From NCBI GenBank assembly GCA_030145275.1, contig JAQYVV010000001.1, positions 248,001 to 312,000 of the forward strand: 64,000 nt of DNA. Direction: 5' to 3'. Below, one piece after another: positions 17,622 to 26,601 of this stretch. Source of the DNA: Desulfurivibrionaceae bacterium (GTDB lineage Bacteria > Desulfobacterota > Desulfobulbia > Desulfobulbales > VMSU01). Under the pieces are notes generated by a model, which had not been told where the DNA came from, ran no database searches, and saw nothing but the letters and a program-made list of their open reading frames with translations. The translations under genes and the position numbers were made by a program. Each line of letters begins with the position of its first letter. Positions within the stretch are counted from its first letter, which is position 1.

Positions 17622-17700
17622 GGTAACTCTCCTTTAAAAAAAGTTAATAAAAAAATGTGCTAAAATTAGAACATAAAAAGCATTATTAATTTACTGGTAT

Positions 17701-17717
17701 TGCAGTAAACATGCCAC
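17701..17717 (-). promoter_or_regulatory. Predicted sigma-54 (-24/-12) promoter of pilA
   Basis: On the minus strand, GTGGCATGTTTACTGCA. GG (17715-17714) and GC (17703-17702) are separated by exactly 10 bases, close to TTGGCACG-N4-TTGCW. The predicted transcription start is near 17690, about 69 nt before the pilA ATG. Confidence 0.7.
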
Positions 17718-17797
17718 ATGGAAAATCAGGGAGGCCAAAAGAAAAACCTTCGTTGAGAGGGTCTTATTGAGGGGATATTTTCAGTGAAAGTGCAAAA

Positions 17798-17838
17798 TCT
17801 GACAATAAATGTCATTCGCTGTGACATTTATTGTCAGA
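17798..17838 (-). terminator. Intrinsic terminator of the TMTC-like gene
   Basis: A perfect 17-bp inverted repeat (TCTGACAATAAATGTCA at 17798-17814 and its complement at 17822-17838) with a 7-base loop starts 10 bp past the stop of the 17848-19908 gene. A short T-run follows on the minus strand. It separates that gene from pilA downstream. Confidence 0.8.
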
Positions 17839-17847
17839 CGGGTCTGT

Positions 17848-19908
17848 TCATAGTCGGAATTCGTGCGAAACATAGGTTTTTATAATTTGATACAGGTTTT
17901 CCTCTGGGAGATATATTCCAGCCGCATTGTTTGAAAGCTGGGATATTGATGTGATTATTGTAGTTAAGGGAAAAGAATCAAGTAAGCTAAGCAGGTAGTC
18001 GTGTTTTATGATTCCGGGATCTGCCATTTGTTGATTTTCAATAAGGGCCAGATAAATTCTTATATCTTTTTTTGCATAAGTTTGGGCGTCTAATAAAAAT
18101 CTTTCAGCGGACTTGTGTTTTCCGATCTTGCTTGAGGCAATTCCCAGTCCAATTTTAGCCTCATTATCATGGTTGTTTAAATCAAGAGCCTTCTGAAAGG
18201 CTTGCATTGCTCGCCCGTAATTCCGGACCCGGATACTCGTGAGCCCCTTTCTTGTGTGATATTTGAAGTTGTTGTTGTCCTCCTCAAGTAAAATGTCTGC
18301 TGACTCGTCCGCTTTACTTGGCTGTTTTAGGTGGAGATAAATTTCGCAGAGCAAGTACCTGGCCCTTTCATAGTCTGGATTAATCTCAAGGGCTTCTAAA
18401 CAATGCTTTTCTGCCTCGTTGTACTTTTTTTGTTTGATATAAGTTATGGCAATATTTCGATGTATTTGCGGGGCAAAATGTTCTTTTGTCCTTTCCATTC
18501 GGCCTTGGAGGGAATTTTTGTAGAGGTATAATGCTCGCTCTGAATAGTTTTTTTGGTTGTACGCCCTTGCCAGCCCGGCAATTGCTCTGGAGTTGTTTGG
18601 CGCTTTTCTTGCCGCGTCATTCCAAAGGGAAAATTCTGTCTGCCATGCCATGTTTCTTAGATATGTATTGAATCCAAATATAATTAAAAGAAATGCTGTG
18701 AATGAGAAGATGCAGGCCTTCATCATTTTTTTATAATGATAATGGTCGAATAATCTCATGACACCAAGTGCTAGCGGCATAAAAATGAAAGCGGAGGGCA
18801 GATAATTTCGGTGTTCGAATATGAGTTCGAGGGGAATTATGCTTGATTCAATTATGTGGTTTAGGAAGAAGAACAGGATTGCAAATGAAATTATAGGATT
18901 TTTGTTGAGCCTGATAACCGCCAAGATAATAAGCATACCAATGATTATTAGCGATGGCGCGGTTGTCCATGGATCAAAAAACGAGGTGGATATTTCAATA
19001 TCATGGCTAAGGGAAAGACGATCGGCGTCTGGATAGAAAAGTTGAGAAATGTAGAGGATTACAATTCGTCCTTCGGTGAGTAAGCGCTGTCCCAGCGTAA
19101 AAGGGCGTGTTTGGTACCCATTTATAATAGAAGTTATTGTTCCGTTGAAGTAAAGAAATGAAATGAATACGAGAGCAGATATGACACCAAAGCATGCAAT
19201 GCGTTTAAAATGAAACTGTTGTTTTTTGGTTGAAATTTGCTGAAAAAAAACAATTTCTACCAGAAACAGTGAGGCTGGCAACATAACTGCATTTTCTTTT
19301 GAACCAATAGCCAAAAGGGCAGTTATAGCACTTGTGGCAAAAAATAAAATTCTTTGCTTAAGTCTGTTTGTCAACCTGGCTCTGCAGTATAAATAGATAC
19401 TCAATATGTAAAACATGGCTGCCAAGGAGGCCATCCGTTGGACAATATAAGTTACGGCCTGGGTATGAATTGGATTTATGGCCCAGAATGCGGCGGAGAG
19501 TAATGCTAAAGAACAGGCATGTTTTAGGTGAAATGGAGATAGTTTTGGGCTTGTTAATAATTGCTGCATGGTCAGAAAAAGAAAAAAAGCAGTCACTGTA
19601 TGAATGGTCATGTTGACAATATGGTAACCAAGGACCTTGTTTGTGCCAAAATACCAATTAAGAGCAAAGGTTATGGTGCTTACTGGGCGATAGAGCTTTT
19701 TGCCAGCGTAGGCACCAGCATCTGTTGAGGCGTAGAGTGATTTCTTTAGTTCGCTTATCGATAGATCATTGATATGAATATTGCCGTTTTTGATAATTGA
19801 GTGATAATCATCAAAATGCCAGGAAGAATAAAAAGAGTTGCTGTAAATAGGCAGTATCAATCCAATTAAAAGGAATAACGCCAGCTTGTTGGTTTTACTT
19901 GAAGACAT
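17848..19908 (-). CDS. TMTC-like GT-C membrane protein with C-terminal TPR repeats
   Basis: A 686-residue protein: ten or so membrane helices over residues 8-420, then tetratricopeptide repeats (for example YERARYLLCEIYLHLKQPSK, NYGRAMQAFQKALDLNNHDN). The first luminal loop carries the acidic pair in SSWHFDDYHS (near residue 32), as in GT-C enzymes such as the eukaryotic TMTC O-mannosyltransferases and their bacterial relatives. Bacterial members are thought to move a sugar from a lipid carrier onto protein or glycan in the periplasm; no substrate can be read from sequence. It is next to pilA on the same strand and resembles the protein at 21888-23600, so it may modify pilins (inference). Confidence 0.7.
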   Translation of the reverse strand: MSSSKTNKLALFLLIGLILPIYSNSFYSSWHFDDYHSIIKNGNIHINDLSISELKKSLYASTDAGAYAGKKLYRPVSTITFALNWYFGTNKVLGYHIVNMTIHTVTAFFLFLTMQQLLTSPKLSPFHLKHACSLALLSAAFWAINPIHTQAVTYIVQRMASLAAMFYILSIYLYCRARLTNRLKQRILFFATSAITALLAIGSKENAVMLPASLFLVEIVFFQQISTKKQQFHFKRIACFGVISALVFISFLYFNGTITSIINGYQTRPFTLGQRLLTEGRIVILYISQLFYPDADRLSLSHDIEISTSFFDPWTTAPSLIIIGMLIILAVIRLNKNPIISFAILFFFLNHIIESSIIPLELIFEHRNYLPSAFIFMPLALGVMRLFDHYHYKKMMKACIFSFTAFLLIIFGFNTYLRNMAWQTEFSLWNDAARKAPNNSRAIAGLARAYNQKNYSERALYLYKNSLQGRMERTKEHFAPQIHRNIAITYIKQKKYNEAEKHCLEALEINPDYERARYLLCEIYLHLKQPSKADESADILLEEDNNNFKYHTRKGLTSIRVRNYGRAMQAFQKALDLNNHDNEAKIGLGIASSKIGKHKSAERFLLDAQTYAKKDIRIYLALIENQQMADPGIIKHDYLLSLLDSFPLTTIITSISQLSNNAAGIYLPEENLYQIIKTYVSHEFRL

Positions 19909-20005
19909 TTGTTCTTTTGTGTTATTTTTTTTGTAATTATTCAGCGTAGGCTAGGAATTACCCCTTAACTCCAGGTTGCAGCTAAGCAGTTACTTTTTTT
20001 CAGCA

Positions 20006-20200
20006 GTGTCCGGTTAGGATTTTGCAGTAGTTTGTTCACCTATGTTTACAGTCCAATGCTCGTCATTCCAGCATGTTTTTAGCTGGAATCCAGATTCTAC
20101 GCTTGGAGTATTTTCTGGATCCCGGCTAAAAACATCCGGGATGACGATTTATAGAGCTCGAATCAACATAAGTTTTCAATGCAATTTCTTAACCGGACAC
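20006..20200. mobile_element. Small palindromic MITE-like element A
   Basis: 195 bp bounded by inverted repeats: GTGTCCGGTTAGGATTTTGCA at 20006-20026 and, reversed at the right end, GTGTCCGGTTAAGAAATTGCA (3 mismatches in 21). Inside are two inverted copies of a 33-base hairpin unit (CGTCATTCC...ATGTTTTTA...GGAATCCAG at 20061-20093 and its partner at 20115-20146). There is no coding capacity and no clear target duplication. The same hairpin unit recurs in the element at 28030-28217. Confidence 0.7.
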
Positions 20201-20406
20201 CAATGACTTTTTTTACAACATTTGCCAGGGTGGTATTCTTTAGTTTTAAAATAGCTGAATTGTGCAAGCAATGTTTAGATCATAATGTGTAATATGAATA
20301 AATACCATATTGTTTTAAGGTCAGTGTTCGTCATACTTGTCTTGCTTTTTTAATTACAGACGATAAATCGGGCAATGAAACCGATTGTTGCCAACAGGAA
20401 AAAGTG

Positions 20407-21033
20407 ATGGGACTAAATCCCGAACAATATCCATATTTAAAGTTCAGGGTGGGGGTTTGGCGAGAAATTGTCAGATATATACATCGTGATGTCGGTACAG
20501 TTCCTCTGGTCGTTGAACTTGCGGCCGGGTTTTGTGATTTTATTAATCAGTATCCGGCCCAGAAAAAAATCTGCTACGAAATTAATCCGGACATGAAAAG
20601 GTGGGCTGGTGCTGATATTGAAATGCGATGCGAAAATGCTTTATCAGTTGGGGGTATGGATGATGCCAGTGTTGACCTTGTTTTTGCAAGCAATTTTCTT
20701 GAGCATCTCGATGAGAAGGATCTGGATAAATTAATTCCACGAATATACAAGGTCTTAAGGCCTGCAGGCAAACTTGTGTTACTGCAGCCGAATTATCGTT
20801 TATGCAAAGATCACTATTTCGATGATCCGACCCATCTAACCGTTTTTTCTGATGAAAAAATGGGTGAATTCCTTGGTGAGTATGGTTTTTCAATCAATAA
20901 AATAATTCCCGGGTTTTTACCCTTTTCAATGAAATCTAGACTGCCAAAGTGGCCTTTTTGGGTAAGACTGTATTTAGCTTCACCAATTAAACCTAGTGCC
21001 GCTCAGATGTACGTGGTCGCGGTAAAGGAGTGA
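20407..21033 (+). CDS. Class I SAM-dependent methyltransferase
   Basis: About 208 residues. Motif I is modified (VVELAAGFCDFINQY), followed by the acidic motif CYEINPDM and the post-motif DLVFASNFLEHLDEKDLDKL typical of Methyltransf_11 proteins, then RPAGKLVLLQPNYR. The ATG at 20407 is preferred over the adjacent GTG at 20404. The gene ends in GTAAAGGAGTGA, which provides the ribosome-binding site of the next gene and links the two. It probably methylates a sugar or lipid intermediate of the adjacent glycan pathway; substrate unknown. Confidence 0.78.
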   Translation: MGLNPEQYPYLKFRVGVWREIVRYIHRDVGTVPLVVELAAGFCDFINQYPAQKKICYEINPDMKRWAGADIEMRCENALSVGGMDDASVDLVFASNFLEHLDEKDLDKLIPRIYKVLRPAGKLVLLQPNYRLCKDHYFDDPTHLTVFSDEKMGEFLGEYGFSINKIIPGFLPFSMKSRLPKWPFWVRLYLASPIKPSAAQMYVVAVKE

Positions 21034-21039
21034 CTTATT
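21025..21039 (+). promoter_or_regulatory. Ribosome-binding site in front of an apparent ATT start codon
   Basis: AAGGAG (21025-21030), a 6-base gap containing the upstream TGA stop, then ATT at 21037. The GT2 protein frame is open from 21034 with no ATG, GTG or TTG before its conserved N-terminus, so ATT is the best-placed initiator. Confidence 0.6.
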
Positions 21040-21780
21040 TGGAACAATAAGAGGGTATCCGTTATTTTCCCGACTTATAATGAGAGGGAGTCGATTCAAG
21101 CTTCTATTAAGGAGTTTCAGCTTCATGGGATTGCCGACGAGATTATTGTTGTCAACAACAATGCTGCTCAGGGTACCAGTGAAGAGGTAGCGAAAACGAC
21201 TGCCCGTGAAATTTTTGAACCTGTGCAAGGCTACGGAGCCGCAATTCGACGTGGATTCAAGGAGGCGACCGGCGATTATCTCATTGTTTCGGAGCCTGAC
21301 GGAACTTTTCGTGGTCGAGATATTGTTAAACTCCTCTCTTATGCTGATGATTTTGATGTGGTCTATGGCAGCCGGACGGTAAAAGAGTTGATCTGGCAAG
21401 GGGCAAATATGGGGATCTTCTTGAAATGGGGAAATTACTGTGTGGCCAAAATGATGGAATTTTTATTCAATACGACATCCCTTACTGACGTTGGATGCAC
21501 TATGCGCTGCGTGAACAGAAAAGCGCTTAAGCACCTCCAACCCTATTTTACAGTTAATGGCAGCTTCTTTGGCCCTGAAATGATGGTGCTTTCGATTCTA
21601 ATGAACATGAAAATTATTCAACTTCCAGTAAATTATACCAGAAGGGTGGGCTCGTCGTCGGTAACGGGAAATAAGGTAGTTGCTTTCTTTCTTGGGCTGC
21701 GAATGATCAGATTGATATGGGGGTATCGTTTCAAAGGATGGTTTTCCCCTAACACATACCAAGAATACAGAGATTCTTGA
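21037..21780 (+). CDS. GT2-family glycosyltransferase with probable ATT start
   Basis: About 247 residues beginning IWNKRVSVIFPTYNERESIQ, which is the complete GT-A N-terminus. The first usual start codon in frame (GTG at 21223) would remove the nucleotide-binding strand, so the start is set at ATT 21037 behind a strong Shine-Dalgarno. Other motifs are EIIVVNNNAAQGT, the DxD-type EPDGTF and GCTMRCVNRKALK, resembling dolichol-phosphate-mannose synthase-like enzymes that load sugars onto a polyprenyl carrier. It is coupled to the upstream methyltransferase gene. A sequencing error (ATT for ATG) is the main alternative. Confidence 0.78.
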   Translation: MWNNKRVSVIFPTYNERESIQASIKEFQLHGIADEIIVVNNNAAQGTSEEVAKTTAREIFEPVQGYGAAIRRGFKEATGDYLIVSEPDGTFRGRDIVKLLSYADDFDVVYGSRTVKELIWQGANMGIFLKWGNYCVAKMMEFLFNTTSLTDVGCTMRCVNRKALKHLQPYFTVNGSFFGPEMMVLSILMNMKIIQLPVNYTRRVGSSSVTGNKVVAFFLGLRMIRLIWGYRFKGWFSPNTYQEYRDS

Positions 21781-21887
21781 CCGGTTATTTCCCCTACGCA
21801 ACTTCCACCCAATAACCATACAAAATATAAAAGTGTTAACTGGCAAACCTGAAGCAGCTCTTCAGAACAAGGAAACGTTATAGATAT

Positions 21888-23600
21888 ATGGACCTGTACA
21901 GAAGAGTAAATGCACTAATTGAAGGACGGAAAGATTTCTCCACCTGTCTCATCCTTGTTCTTTTGGCATTTGCAACTTTTTGGGGAATGTTCAATCATGA
22001 GTTTGTTCATTACGATGACTACAGAATTATTGTCAACCGTGCTGGCGGGCTGGATGGTTTTAGTTGGGACAACATCAGCGCTATTCTCTGGGAAAATTAC
22101 CCCAGGGAAGAACCTCTTATCGTTCGGGATTTTTCTTATCTCCTGAATGCCAATTTCTTTGGTGTCCTGCAACCGCTTGGCTATCTTCTTGGCAATTTTT
22201 TACTCCATATTCTCTGTTCGTTTCTGTTGTATAAATTTTGTTTGCAGATATTTCCGCAGCAATGGTACATCGGGTTTCTAGCTGCTGTTATTTTTGTTGT
22301 TCATCCAATCCATGTTGAAAGTGTTGCCTGGATTTCTGCCAGGAAGGACACTCTCTACAGTGGATTGTTCCTACTGGCTGTTATTTCTTACGGTAAATAT
22401 TGGAACTCATTGAGGTACAGGTATTTAAGTTACTCTTTTCTACTCTTTATCTTGAGTTTGTTCTCAAAGGCTGGAGCTATTGCCTTCCTGCCTTTTTTAA
22501 TGCTACTCAGGCTAACCATTTTTCGAGAAAAGGGTATTACCTGGAGGGAGTGCTGTTTTTACCTGTTAGTTGCCCTGGCAACTCTTTTTTTTGTGAAGTG
22601 GTACGGGAGTATATTAACTGAATTCGGGATTATACGAATGCCCGATTTTGGCGAACGGGACTGGGCACGCTGGTTCATTATTAACCTTGAGGCTTTGCGG
22701 TTTTACCTGGAAAAACTCATTTGTCCTTCTGGATTGGCAATAGTCTACGACTTCCCAAAATTCGGAACAGGCTTGTTCAATGTTCCTGTTTCTATAGTTG
22801 TTGCTACTGCCACTTTTTGTACAGCTCTTTCCATCTGGATATTGAAAAAAAGAGGAAACTGGAGGCTCCTTTTTCTTCTAGGATGGTTTCCTTGTGTGCT
22901 ATTGCCATACATGAATCCTGCCGAGGTAGGAATTTATGTTGCCGACCGCTACACATACTTGGCTTCGGGTTCTTTTGTTATTCTTGCGGCATGGCTGTTT
23001 GTTTTTCTTTATCAGACTGCAGGTGCAAAAAAATATGGGATTAGATGGCTGATTGCATTTGTCTTGATCCTTTATGTTTCCCTGTTGGTGCGCCAGTCTG
23101 TTTCGGCTGTCCACGTTTGGAAAAATACGGAGACACTATGGGGAAATGTTTTGCATGTTTCCCCTGACAATGTTTCATCATATGCTGCGCTTATGGGATA
23201 CTATATTGGAGAATATCAAAGTAAGAGAAGGGTGGGCGATGCTGATGTCTACCTACTGAGGGCCAAACGTATCGGAGACAAGGCGCTCCGAAAGTTTTCT
23301 CTTGGGGAGGGGAAATATCCCACCTCCATGAGCCTTATAATGAGCCAGCTTGGAACTATAGCTTGGTACGAAGGATTGACCGAAGAAGTGGATAGATACT
23401 TCAATGCCGGATTTCAATTGAAGCCAAATTATCTGGAATCCAGGTATTTTTATGCATTAATTCTATTTAATCAGAAAAGGTTGATTGAAACAGCAAGACA
23501 GATAAAGATAATCGAGAAACTGGCAAATCCTTCTAAGGACAAGGCAATGCTTGTTGATCTAAATACAAACATTAAGCCGTTTATTCCACTTTCTAAATAA
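21888..23600 (+). CDS. TMTC-like GT-C membrane protein
   Basis: A 570-residue polytopic protein. The first loop has HEFVHYDDYRIIVNRAGG (acidic pair near residue 40), followed by many helices and the TMTC/DUF1736-type motif VVHPIHVESVAWISARKDTL (near 140-160). The C-terminus has weak TPR-like repeats (YFNAGFQLKPNYLESRYFYA). It parallels the protein at 17848-19908 but has fewer repeats. Likely a periplasm-facing glycosyltransferase using a lipid-linked donor such as the neighbouring GT2 enzyme could make; that pairing is inference. AAGGAAA precedes the ATG. Confidence 0.7.
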   Translation: MDLYRRVNALIEGRKDFSTCLILVLLAFATFWGMFNHEFVHYDDYRIIVNRAGGLDGFSWDNISAILWENYPREEPLIVRDFSYLLNANFFGVLQPLGYLLGNFLLHILCSFLLYKFCLQIFPQQWYIGFLAAVIFVVHPIHVESVAWISARKDTLYSGLFLLAVISYGKYWNSLRYRYLSYSFLLFILSLFSKAGAIAFLPFLMLLRLTIFREKGITWRECCFYLLVALATLFFVKWYGSILTEFGIIRMPDFGERDWARWFIINLEALRFYLEKLICPSGLAIVYDFPKFGTGLFNVPVSIVVATATFCTALSIWILKKRGNWRLLFLLGWFPCVLLPYMNPAEVGIYVADRYTYLASGSFVILAAWLFVFLYQTAGAKKYGIRWLIAFVLILYVSLLVRQSVSAVHVWKNTETLWGNVLHVSPDNVSSYAALMGYYIGEYQSKRRVGDADVYLLRAKRIGDKALRKFSLGEGKYPTSMSLIMSQLGTIAWYEGLTEEVDRYFNAGFQLKPNYLESRYFYALILFNQKRLIETARQIKIIEKLANPSKDKAMLVDLNTNIKPFIPLSK

Positions 23601-23634
23601 GGGTCTGCAAAAAAAATATGATATTCACTAAAAG

Positions 23635-25005
23635 ATGATCTTCAATAGCTACGATTTTCTCTTTTGCTTTCTGCCAGTTACTTTGGGGATTTATTACATA
23701 ACCCCACAACCAAGGCGAAATCTAGTTCTGACTATTTTCAGTTATCTCTTTTATGCCTACTGGGATTACAGGTTTTGTGCGCTTCTTTTGGGGGTAACTT
23801 TTTTCGGCTATATATGTGGAAAAGGAATCCAAGGAGGGACGGGGGGAAAACGTAAATGGTATTTAATTATCGCGATTTGTTTGAATTTATCGGTCCTTTG
23901 TTATTTCAAATATGCTGGTTTTTTTATTACTTCTCTTAACAGTGCGATTCCGCTTCTGTCGCTGCCTGTTCTGGATGTTGTTTTGCCAATCGGCGTCTCT
24001 TTTTTTATCTTTCAAGCTCTCAGCTACGTCATTGATGTTTATTGTTACAGGGCTAAGCCCGTCAAGTGCTTTACGGATTTCGCCTGTTATATTGCCATGT
24101 TCCCACAGTTGATTGCAGGTCCAATTGTTCGTTACAGTCAGATTGATAAGCAATTATGCCAGAGAGTCCATAATCTTGAAACATTTGGCAGTGGAGTTAG
24201 GCTGTTTATAACTGGACTCGCAAAAAAAGTGTTGCTTGCAGACACCATGGCAGGAGCTGCCGATCAGATGTTTCAGCTTAGCGATCCTTCTTTTTTTGCT
24301 GTGTGGCTAGGTGTTGTTGCATTCAGCCTGCAGATCTATTTTGATTTTTCTGGCTACTCAGATATGGCAATAGGTCTGGGACGTTTTTTCGGATTTTATC
24401 TACCAGAAAACTTTCATTTCCCCTATCAAGCTCGAGGTATTGCGGACTTTTGGCGACGGTGGCATATGAGTCTTTCCGGTTGGTTGCGTGATTATTTGTA
24501 CATACCATTGGGGGGGGCAAGATGTGGTTTGTGGAGAAACTCTTGTAACTTGATATTGACAATGACACTTTGTGGTCTTTGGCATGGTGCGAGCTGGACC
24601 TATGTTGTTTGGGGCGCATATTTTGGTGTTCTTTTGGTGCTAGAAAGACCTTTTATGGCTAGAATTAAAAAGTTTCCAGCCTGGTTGGCGATATCGTACA
24701 CATATTTCTTTGTTCTCGTCGGCTGGGTATTTTTTCGAGCAGACTCTCTTGCCCAGGCTGTTAATTTGCTTAGAGCAATGATAGGTTTGAATGGTTTTGG
24801 GCTGGAGGAGATATACCTTTTACCCATGTCTATTCCTTTCTTCATACTTCTTGTGCAGGCGCTGTGTTGGACTCTCCCCGAGAACTTTGCCATTAGGGGA
24901 AAGAAAAGTGTAATGTGGGAAGCAGGTTATGTGGTTGTTTTTTTGGCTTGTGTCCTGGTGACTTTGGGCCAGGGAAGTTCTCCTTTTTTGTACTATCAAT
25001 TCTAA
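23635..25005 (+). CDS. MBOAT-family O-acyltransferase (AlgI-like)
   Basis: A 456-residue membrane-bound O-acyltransferase of the AlgI/PatA/DltB group. Characteristic segments are MIFNSYDFLFCFLPVTLGIYY at the N-terminus, AGPIVRYSQI, YFDFSGYSDMAIGLGRFFG, DFWRRWHMSLSGWLRDYLYI and the active-site His in CGLWHGASWTYVVWG. It carries acyl (usually acetyl) groups across the inner membrane for O-acetylation of an extracellular glycan. The AlgJ/AlgX-like gene starts 33 bp downstream, the usual partner for the final transfer. Confidence 0.92.
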   Translation: MIFNSYDFLFCFLPVTLGIYYITPQPRRNLVLTIFSYLFYAYWDYRFCALLLGVTFFGYICGKGIQGGTGGKRKWYLIIAICLNLSVLCYFKYAGFFITSLNSAIPLLSLPVLDVVLPIGVSFFIFQALSYVIDVYCYRAKPVKCFTDFACYIAMFPQLIAGPIVRYSQIDKQLCQRVHNLETFGSGVRLFITGLAKKVLLADTMAGAADQMFQLSDPSFFAVWLGVVAFSLQIYFDFSGYSDMAIGLGRFFGFYLPENFHFPYQARGIADFWRRWHMSLSGWLRDYLYIPLGGARCGLWRNSCNLILTMTLCGLWHGASWTYVVWGAYFGVLLVLERPFMARIKKFPAWLAISYTYFFVLVGWVFFRADSLAQAVNLLRAMIGLNGFGLEEIYLLPMSIPFFILLVQALCWTLPENFAIRGKKSVMWEAGYVVVFLACVLVTLGQGSSPFLYYQF

Positions 25006-25038
25006 ACGTACAGGCTCTACGGCTGCCGGGTAGTAAAT

Positions 25039-26187
25039 GTGAATCGACCCAAAAATAAATTTATTACAGCCAGTTTTCTTGTTTTCTTGTGTCTTGTGCC
25101 AATCATTGATAATGCTGGTAGCATTTTTCTTGACCAAACTTTTTTTGCTTTCAGGGCATGGGAAATCATGAAAAAAGGTGAAGGAACTGGTCCATTTGAA
25201 CCAAACGCTTTGTTTGAGGGCAAGATATGGGGAGACCTTTCCAATATGTTGAAGGTCGCTAAATTTAGGCAAAATCGATACCAATATTTTTCTACTGACA
25301 GATATGGTTTTAGGAATCCAGAATATCCTGAGGGGACTTATTTCCCAATTGTGGTTGCTGGAGACTCTGATATGGTTGGCTCATCCTTAAGTGATTCTGA
25401 GACTTTTGCCAGACGATTGGAGAAAGAAATAGGTCTCCCTGTCTACAATTATGCCGATAAAAGCATTCTTCATCTTTTAACAGACGAACGATTTATGAAA
25501 TTCCCTCCAAAAGTAATCATCTGGGAGGCGGTTGAAAGAACTATTCAGCGAAGTAACTATCAAATTTTTACAACAATTCCAGAAAACAGGTACTTTCAAA
25601 TTAATCTGCCAGAATCACGAATTGATTCTGGACTGCCAAATCTTTCTAAATATTTATCCACAAGGTTGCTTCATGAGATTGACTGGCTTTTTACGGGGCG
25701 TCTACCTGAAAGTATTGGCCACGTTGATGAACAAAGCGGAATGTTGTTTTATAAGGACGGAATAAAGAAACTTCACATGTCAGCAAGGGAGGCTGGCGTT
25801 GGGACTGTAACTGATGGAATCACACGCATAAGCAGGATACTTGCGAGAAATGGTTGCAATATGATCTATATGCCCCTGCCAGATAAAGAAAAAATTTATC
25901 GTAAGTTGTTGCCCCGAGAATTGCGGGAAGGCAATGACAATCAGTTCCTGGAGATATTAGGTGAAGAACTTGATAAGAAAAATGTTTTGAATATTAAACT
26001 GTACAAAGATTTTCTTGCAAGAGGGGAAGAGTTTGCAAGGAGGGGTAATTCTGAGGATATGCTTTATTTTCTTGATGATACGCATTGGAATGTAAATGGA
26101 GTCGAATGCGCTGTAAATAAGGCTAGGGATCTCATGATTTCGCGTTCATTGTTGAATTTTTTGTTATTGGATAAAAAACAGGAATAA
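25039..26187 (+). CDS. AlgJ/AlgX-like SGNH acetyltransferase partner of the MBOAT
   Basis: A 382-residue protein with an N-terminal membrane anchor (FITASFLVFLCLVPIID). The SGNH-type nucleophile is in VVAGDSDMVGSS (near residue 113) and the catalytic Asp-His in LDDTHWNVNG (near residue 350). This is the AlgJ/AlgX layout: an inner-membrane-anchored periplasmic domain that moves acetyl from the MBOAT to polysaccharide. The start is a GTG at 25039 with a weak ribosome-binding site. It probably forms an operon with the MBOAT gene. Confidence 0.8.
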   Translation: MNRPKNKFITASFLVFLCLVPIIDNAGSIFLDQTFFAFRAWEIMKKGEGTGPFEPNALFEGKIWGDLSNMLKVAKFRQNRYQYFSTDRYGFRNPEYPEGTYFPIVVAGDSDMVGSSLSDSETFARRLEKEIGLPVYNYADKSILHLLTDERFMKFPPKVIIWEAVERTIQRSNYQIFTTIPENRYFQINLPESRIDSGLPNLSKYLSTRLLHEIDWLFTGRLPESIGHVDEQSGMLFYKDGIKKLHMSAREAGVGTVTDGITRISRILARNGCNMIYMPLPDKEKIYRKLLPRELREGNDNQFLEILGEELDKKNVLNIKLYKDFLARGEEFARRGNSEDMLYFLDDTHWNVNGVECAVNKARDLMISRSLLNFLLLDKKQE

Positions 26188-26267
26188 AAACTACCGTGAC
26201 ATTTGACCATATTAAGCGTTTTTACCATAACTTGATTGGATGAAAAAACAGCAGGCAGCTGTTAGAT

Positions 26268-26399
26268 ATGATAATCGTGGATAAATACCATCTCTTCTTT
26301 CTATTTTGTTTTGGGGTGTTTTTGTTTTTTCTAACTCCGAATGTAAACACTGGCGATGCCGGTGAATTGATTACAGCATCGTTTTCTCCCTTTCGGTAA
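26268..26399 (+). pseudogene. 5' fragment of a DUF2723/GT-C-like membrane protein gene
   Basis: A 43-codon frame encodes a first membrane helix and TPNVNTGDAGELITASFS, which matches the conserved start of DUF2723/TMEM260-like GT-C proteins (GDSGEL). The frame ends abruptly at 26399, where an IS4-type remnant begins on the other strand. The remainder of the gene is gone. Confidence 0.6.
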
Positions 26400-26601
26400 T
26401 TTTGCCTTTAAAATAGCATTGGGGGCGGCGTTGTTCAGTTCCCTTTCTGTCCCAATAGTATACATAAAGCTCGGCTATAGTTAAAGGCGGAACTACAAAA
26501 TTATTCGTTAAAAACGAGAATCGCTTGCCGGTTTTTTCGTCGTAATATTGGACCCGGAGAAGTTTGTCAGGATAAAACTTTGCCGTTTTTAAACCTGTCA
26601 T
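26371..26601 (-). pseudogene. Degraded IS4-family transposase fragment
   Basis: The frame contains KFYPDKLLRVQYYDEKTGKR and FLTNNFVVPPLTIAELY, the stretch preceding the catalytic Glu region of IS4-family DDE transposases. The expected RWQVELFFKW continuation is missing or frameshifted. It is joined directly to a truncated glycosyltransferase on one side and to the DUF2723 fragment on the other. Confidence 0.65.

Noticed and set aside
20006..20200. 8-bp target duplication around element A
   Set aside because: The bases on the two sides (TTTCAGCA and CAATGACT) do not match.
21223..21780. GTG 21223 as start of the GT2 gene
   Set aside because: It would remove the conserved VIFPTYNE nucleotide-binding strand; the frame is open upstream to a well-placed ribosome-binding site.
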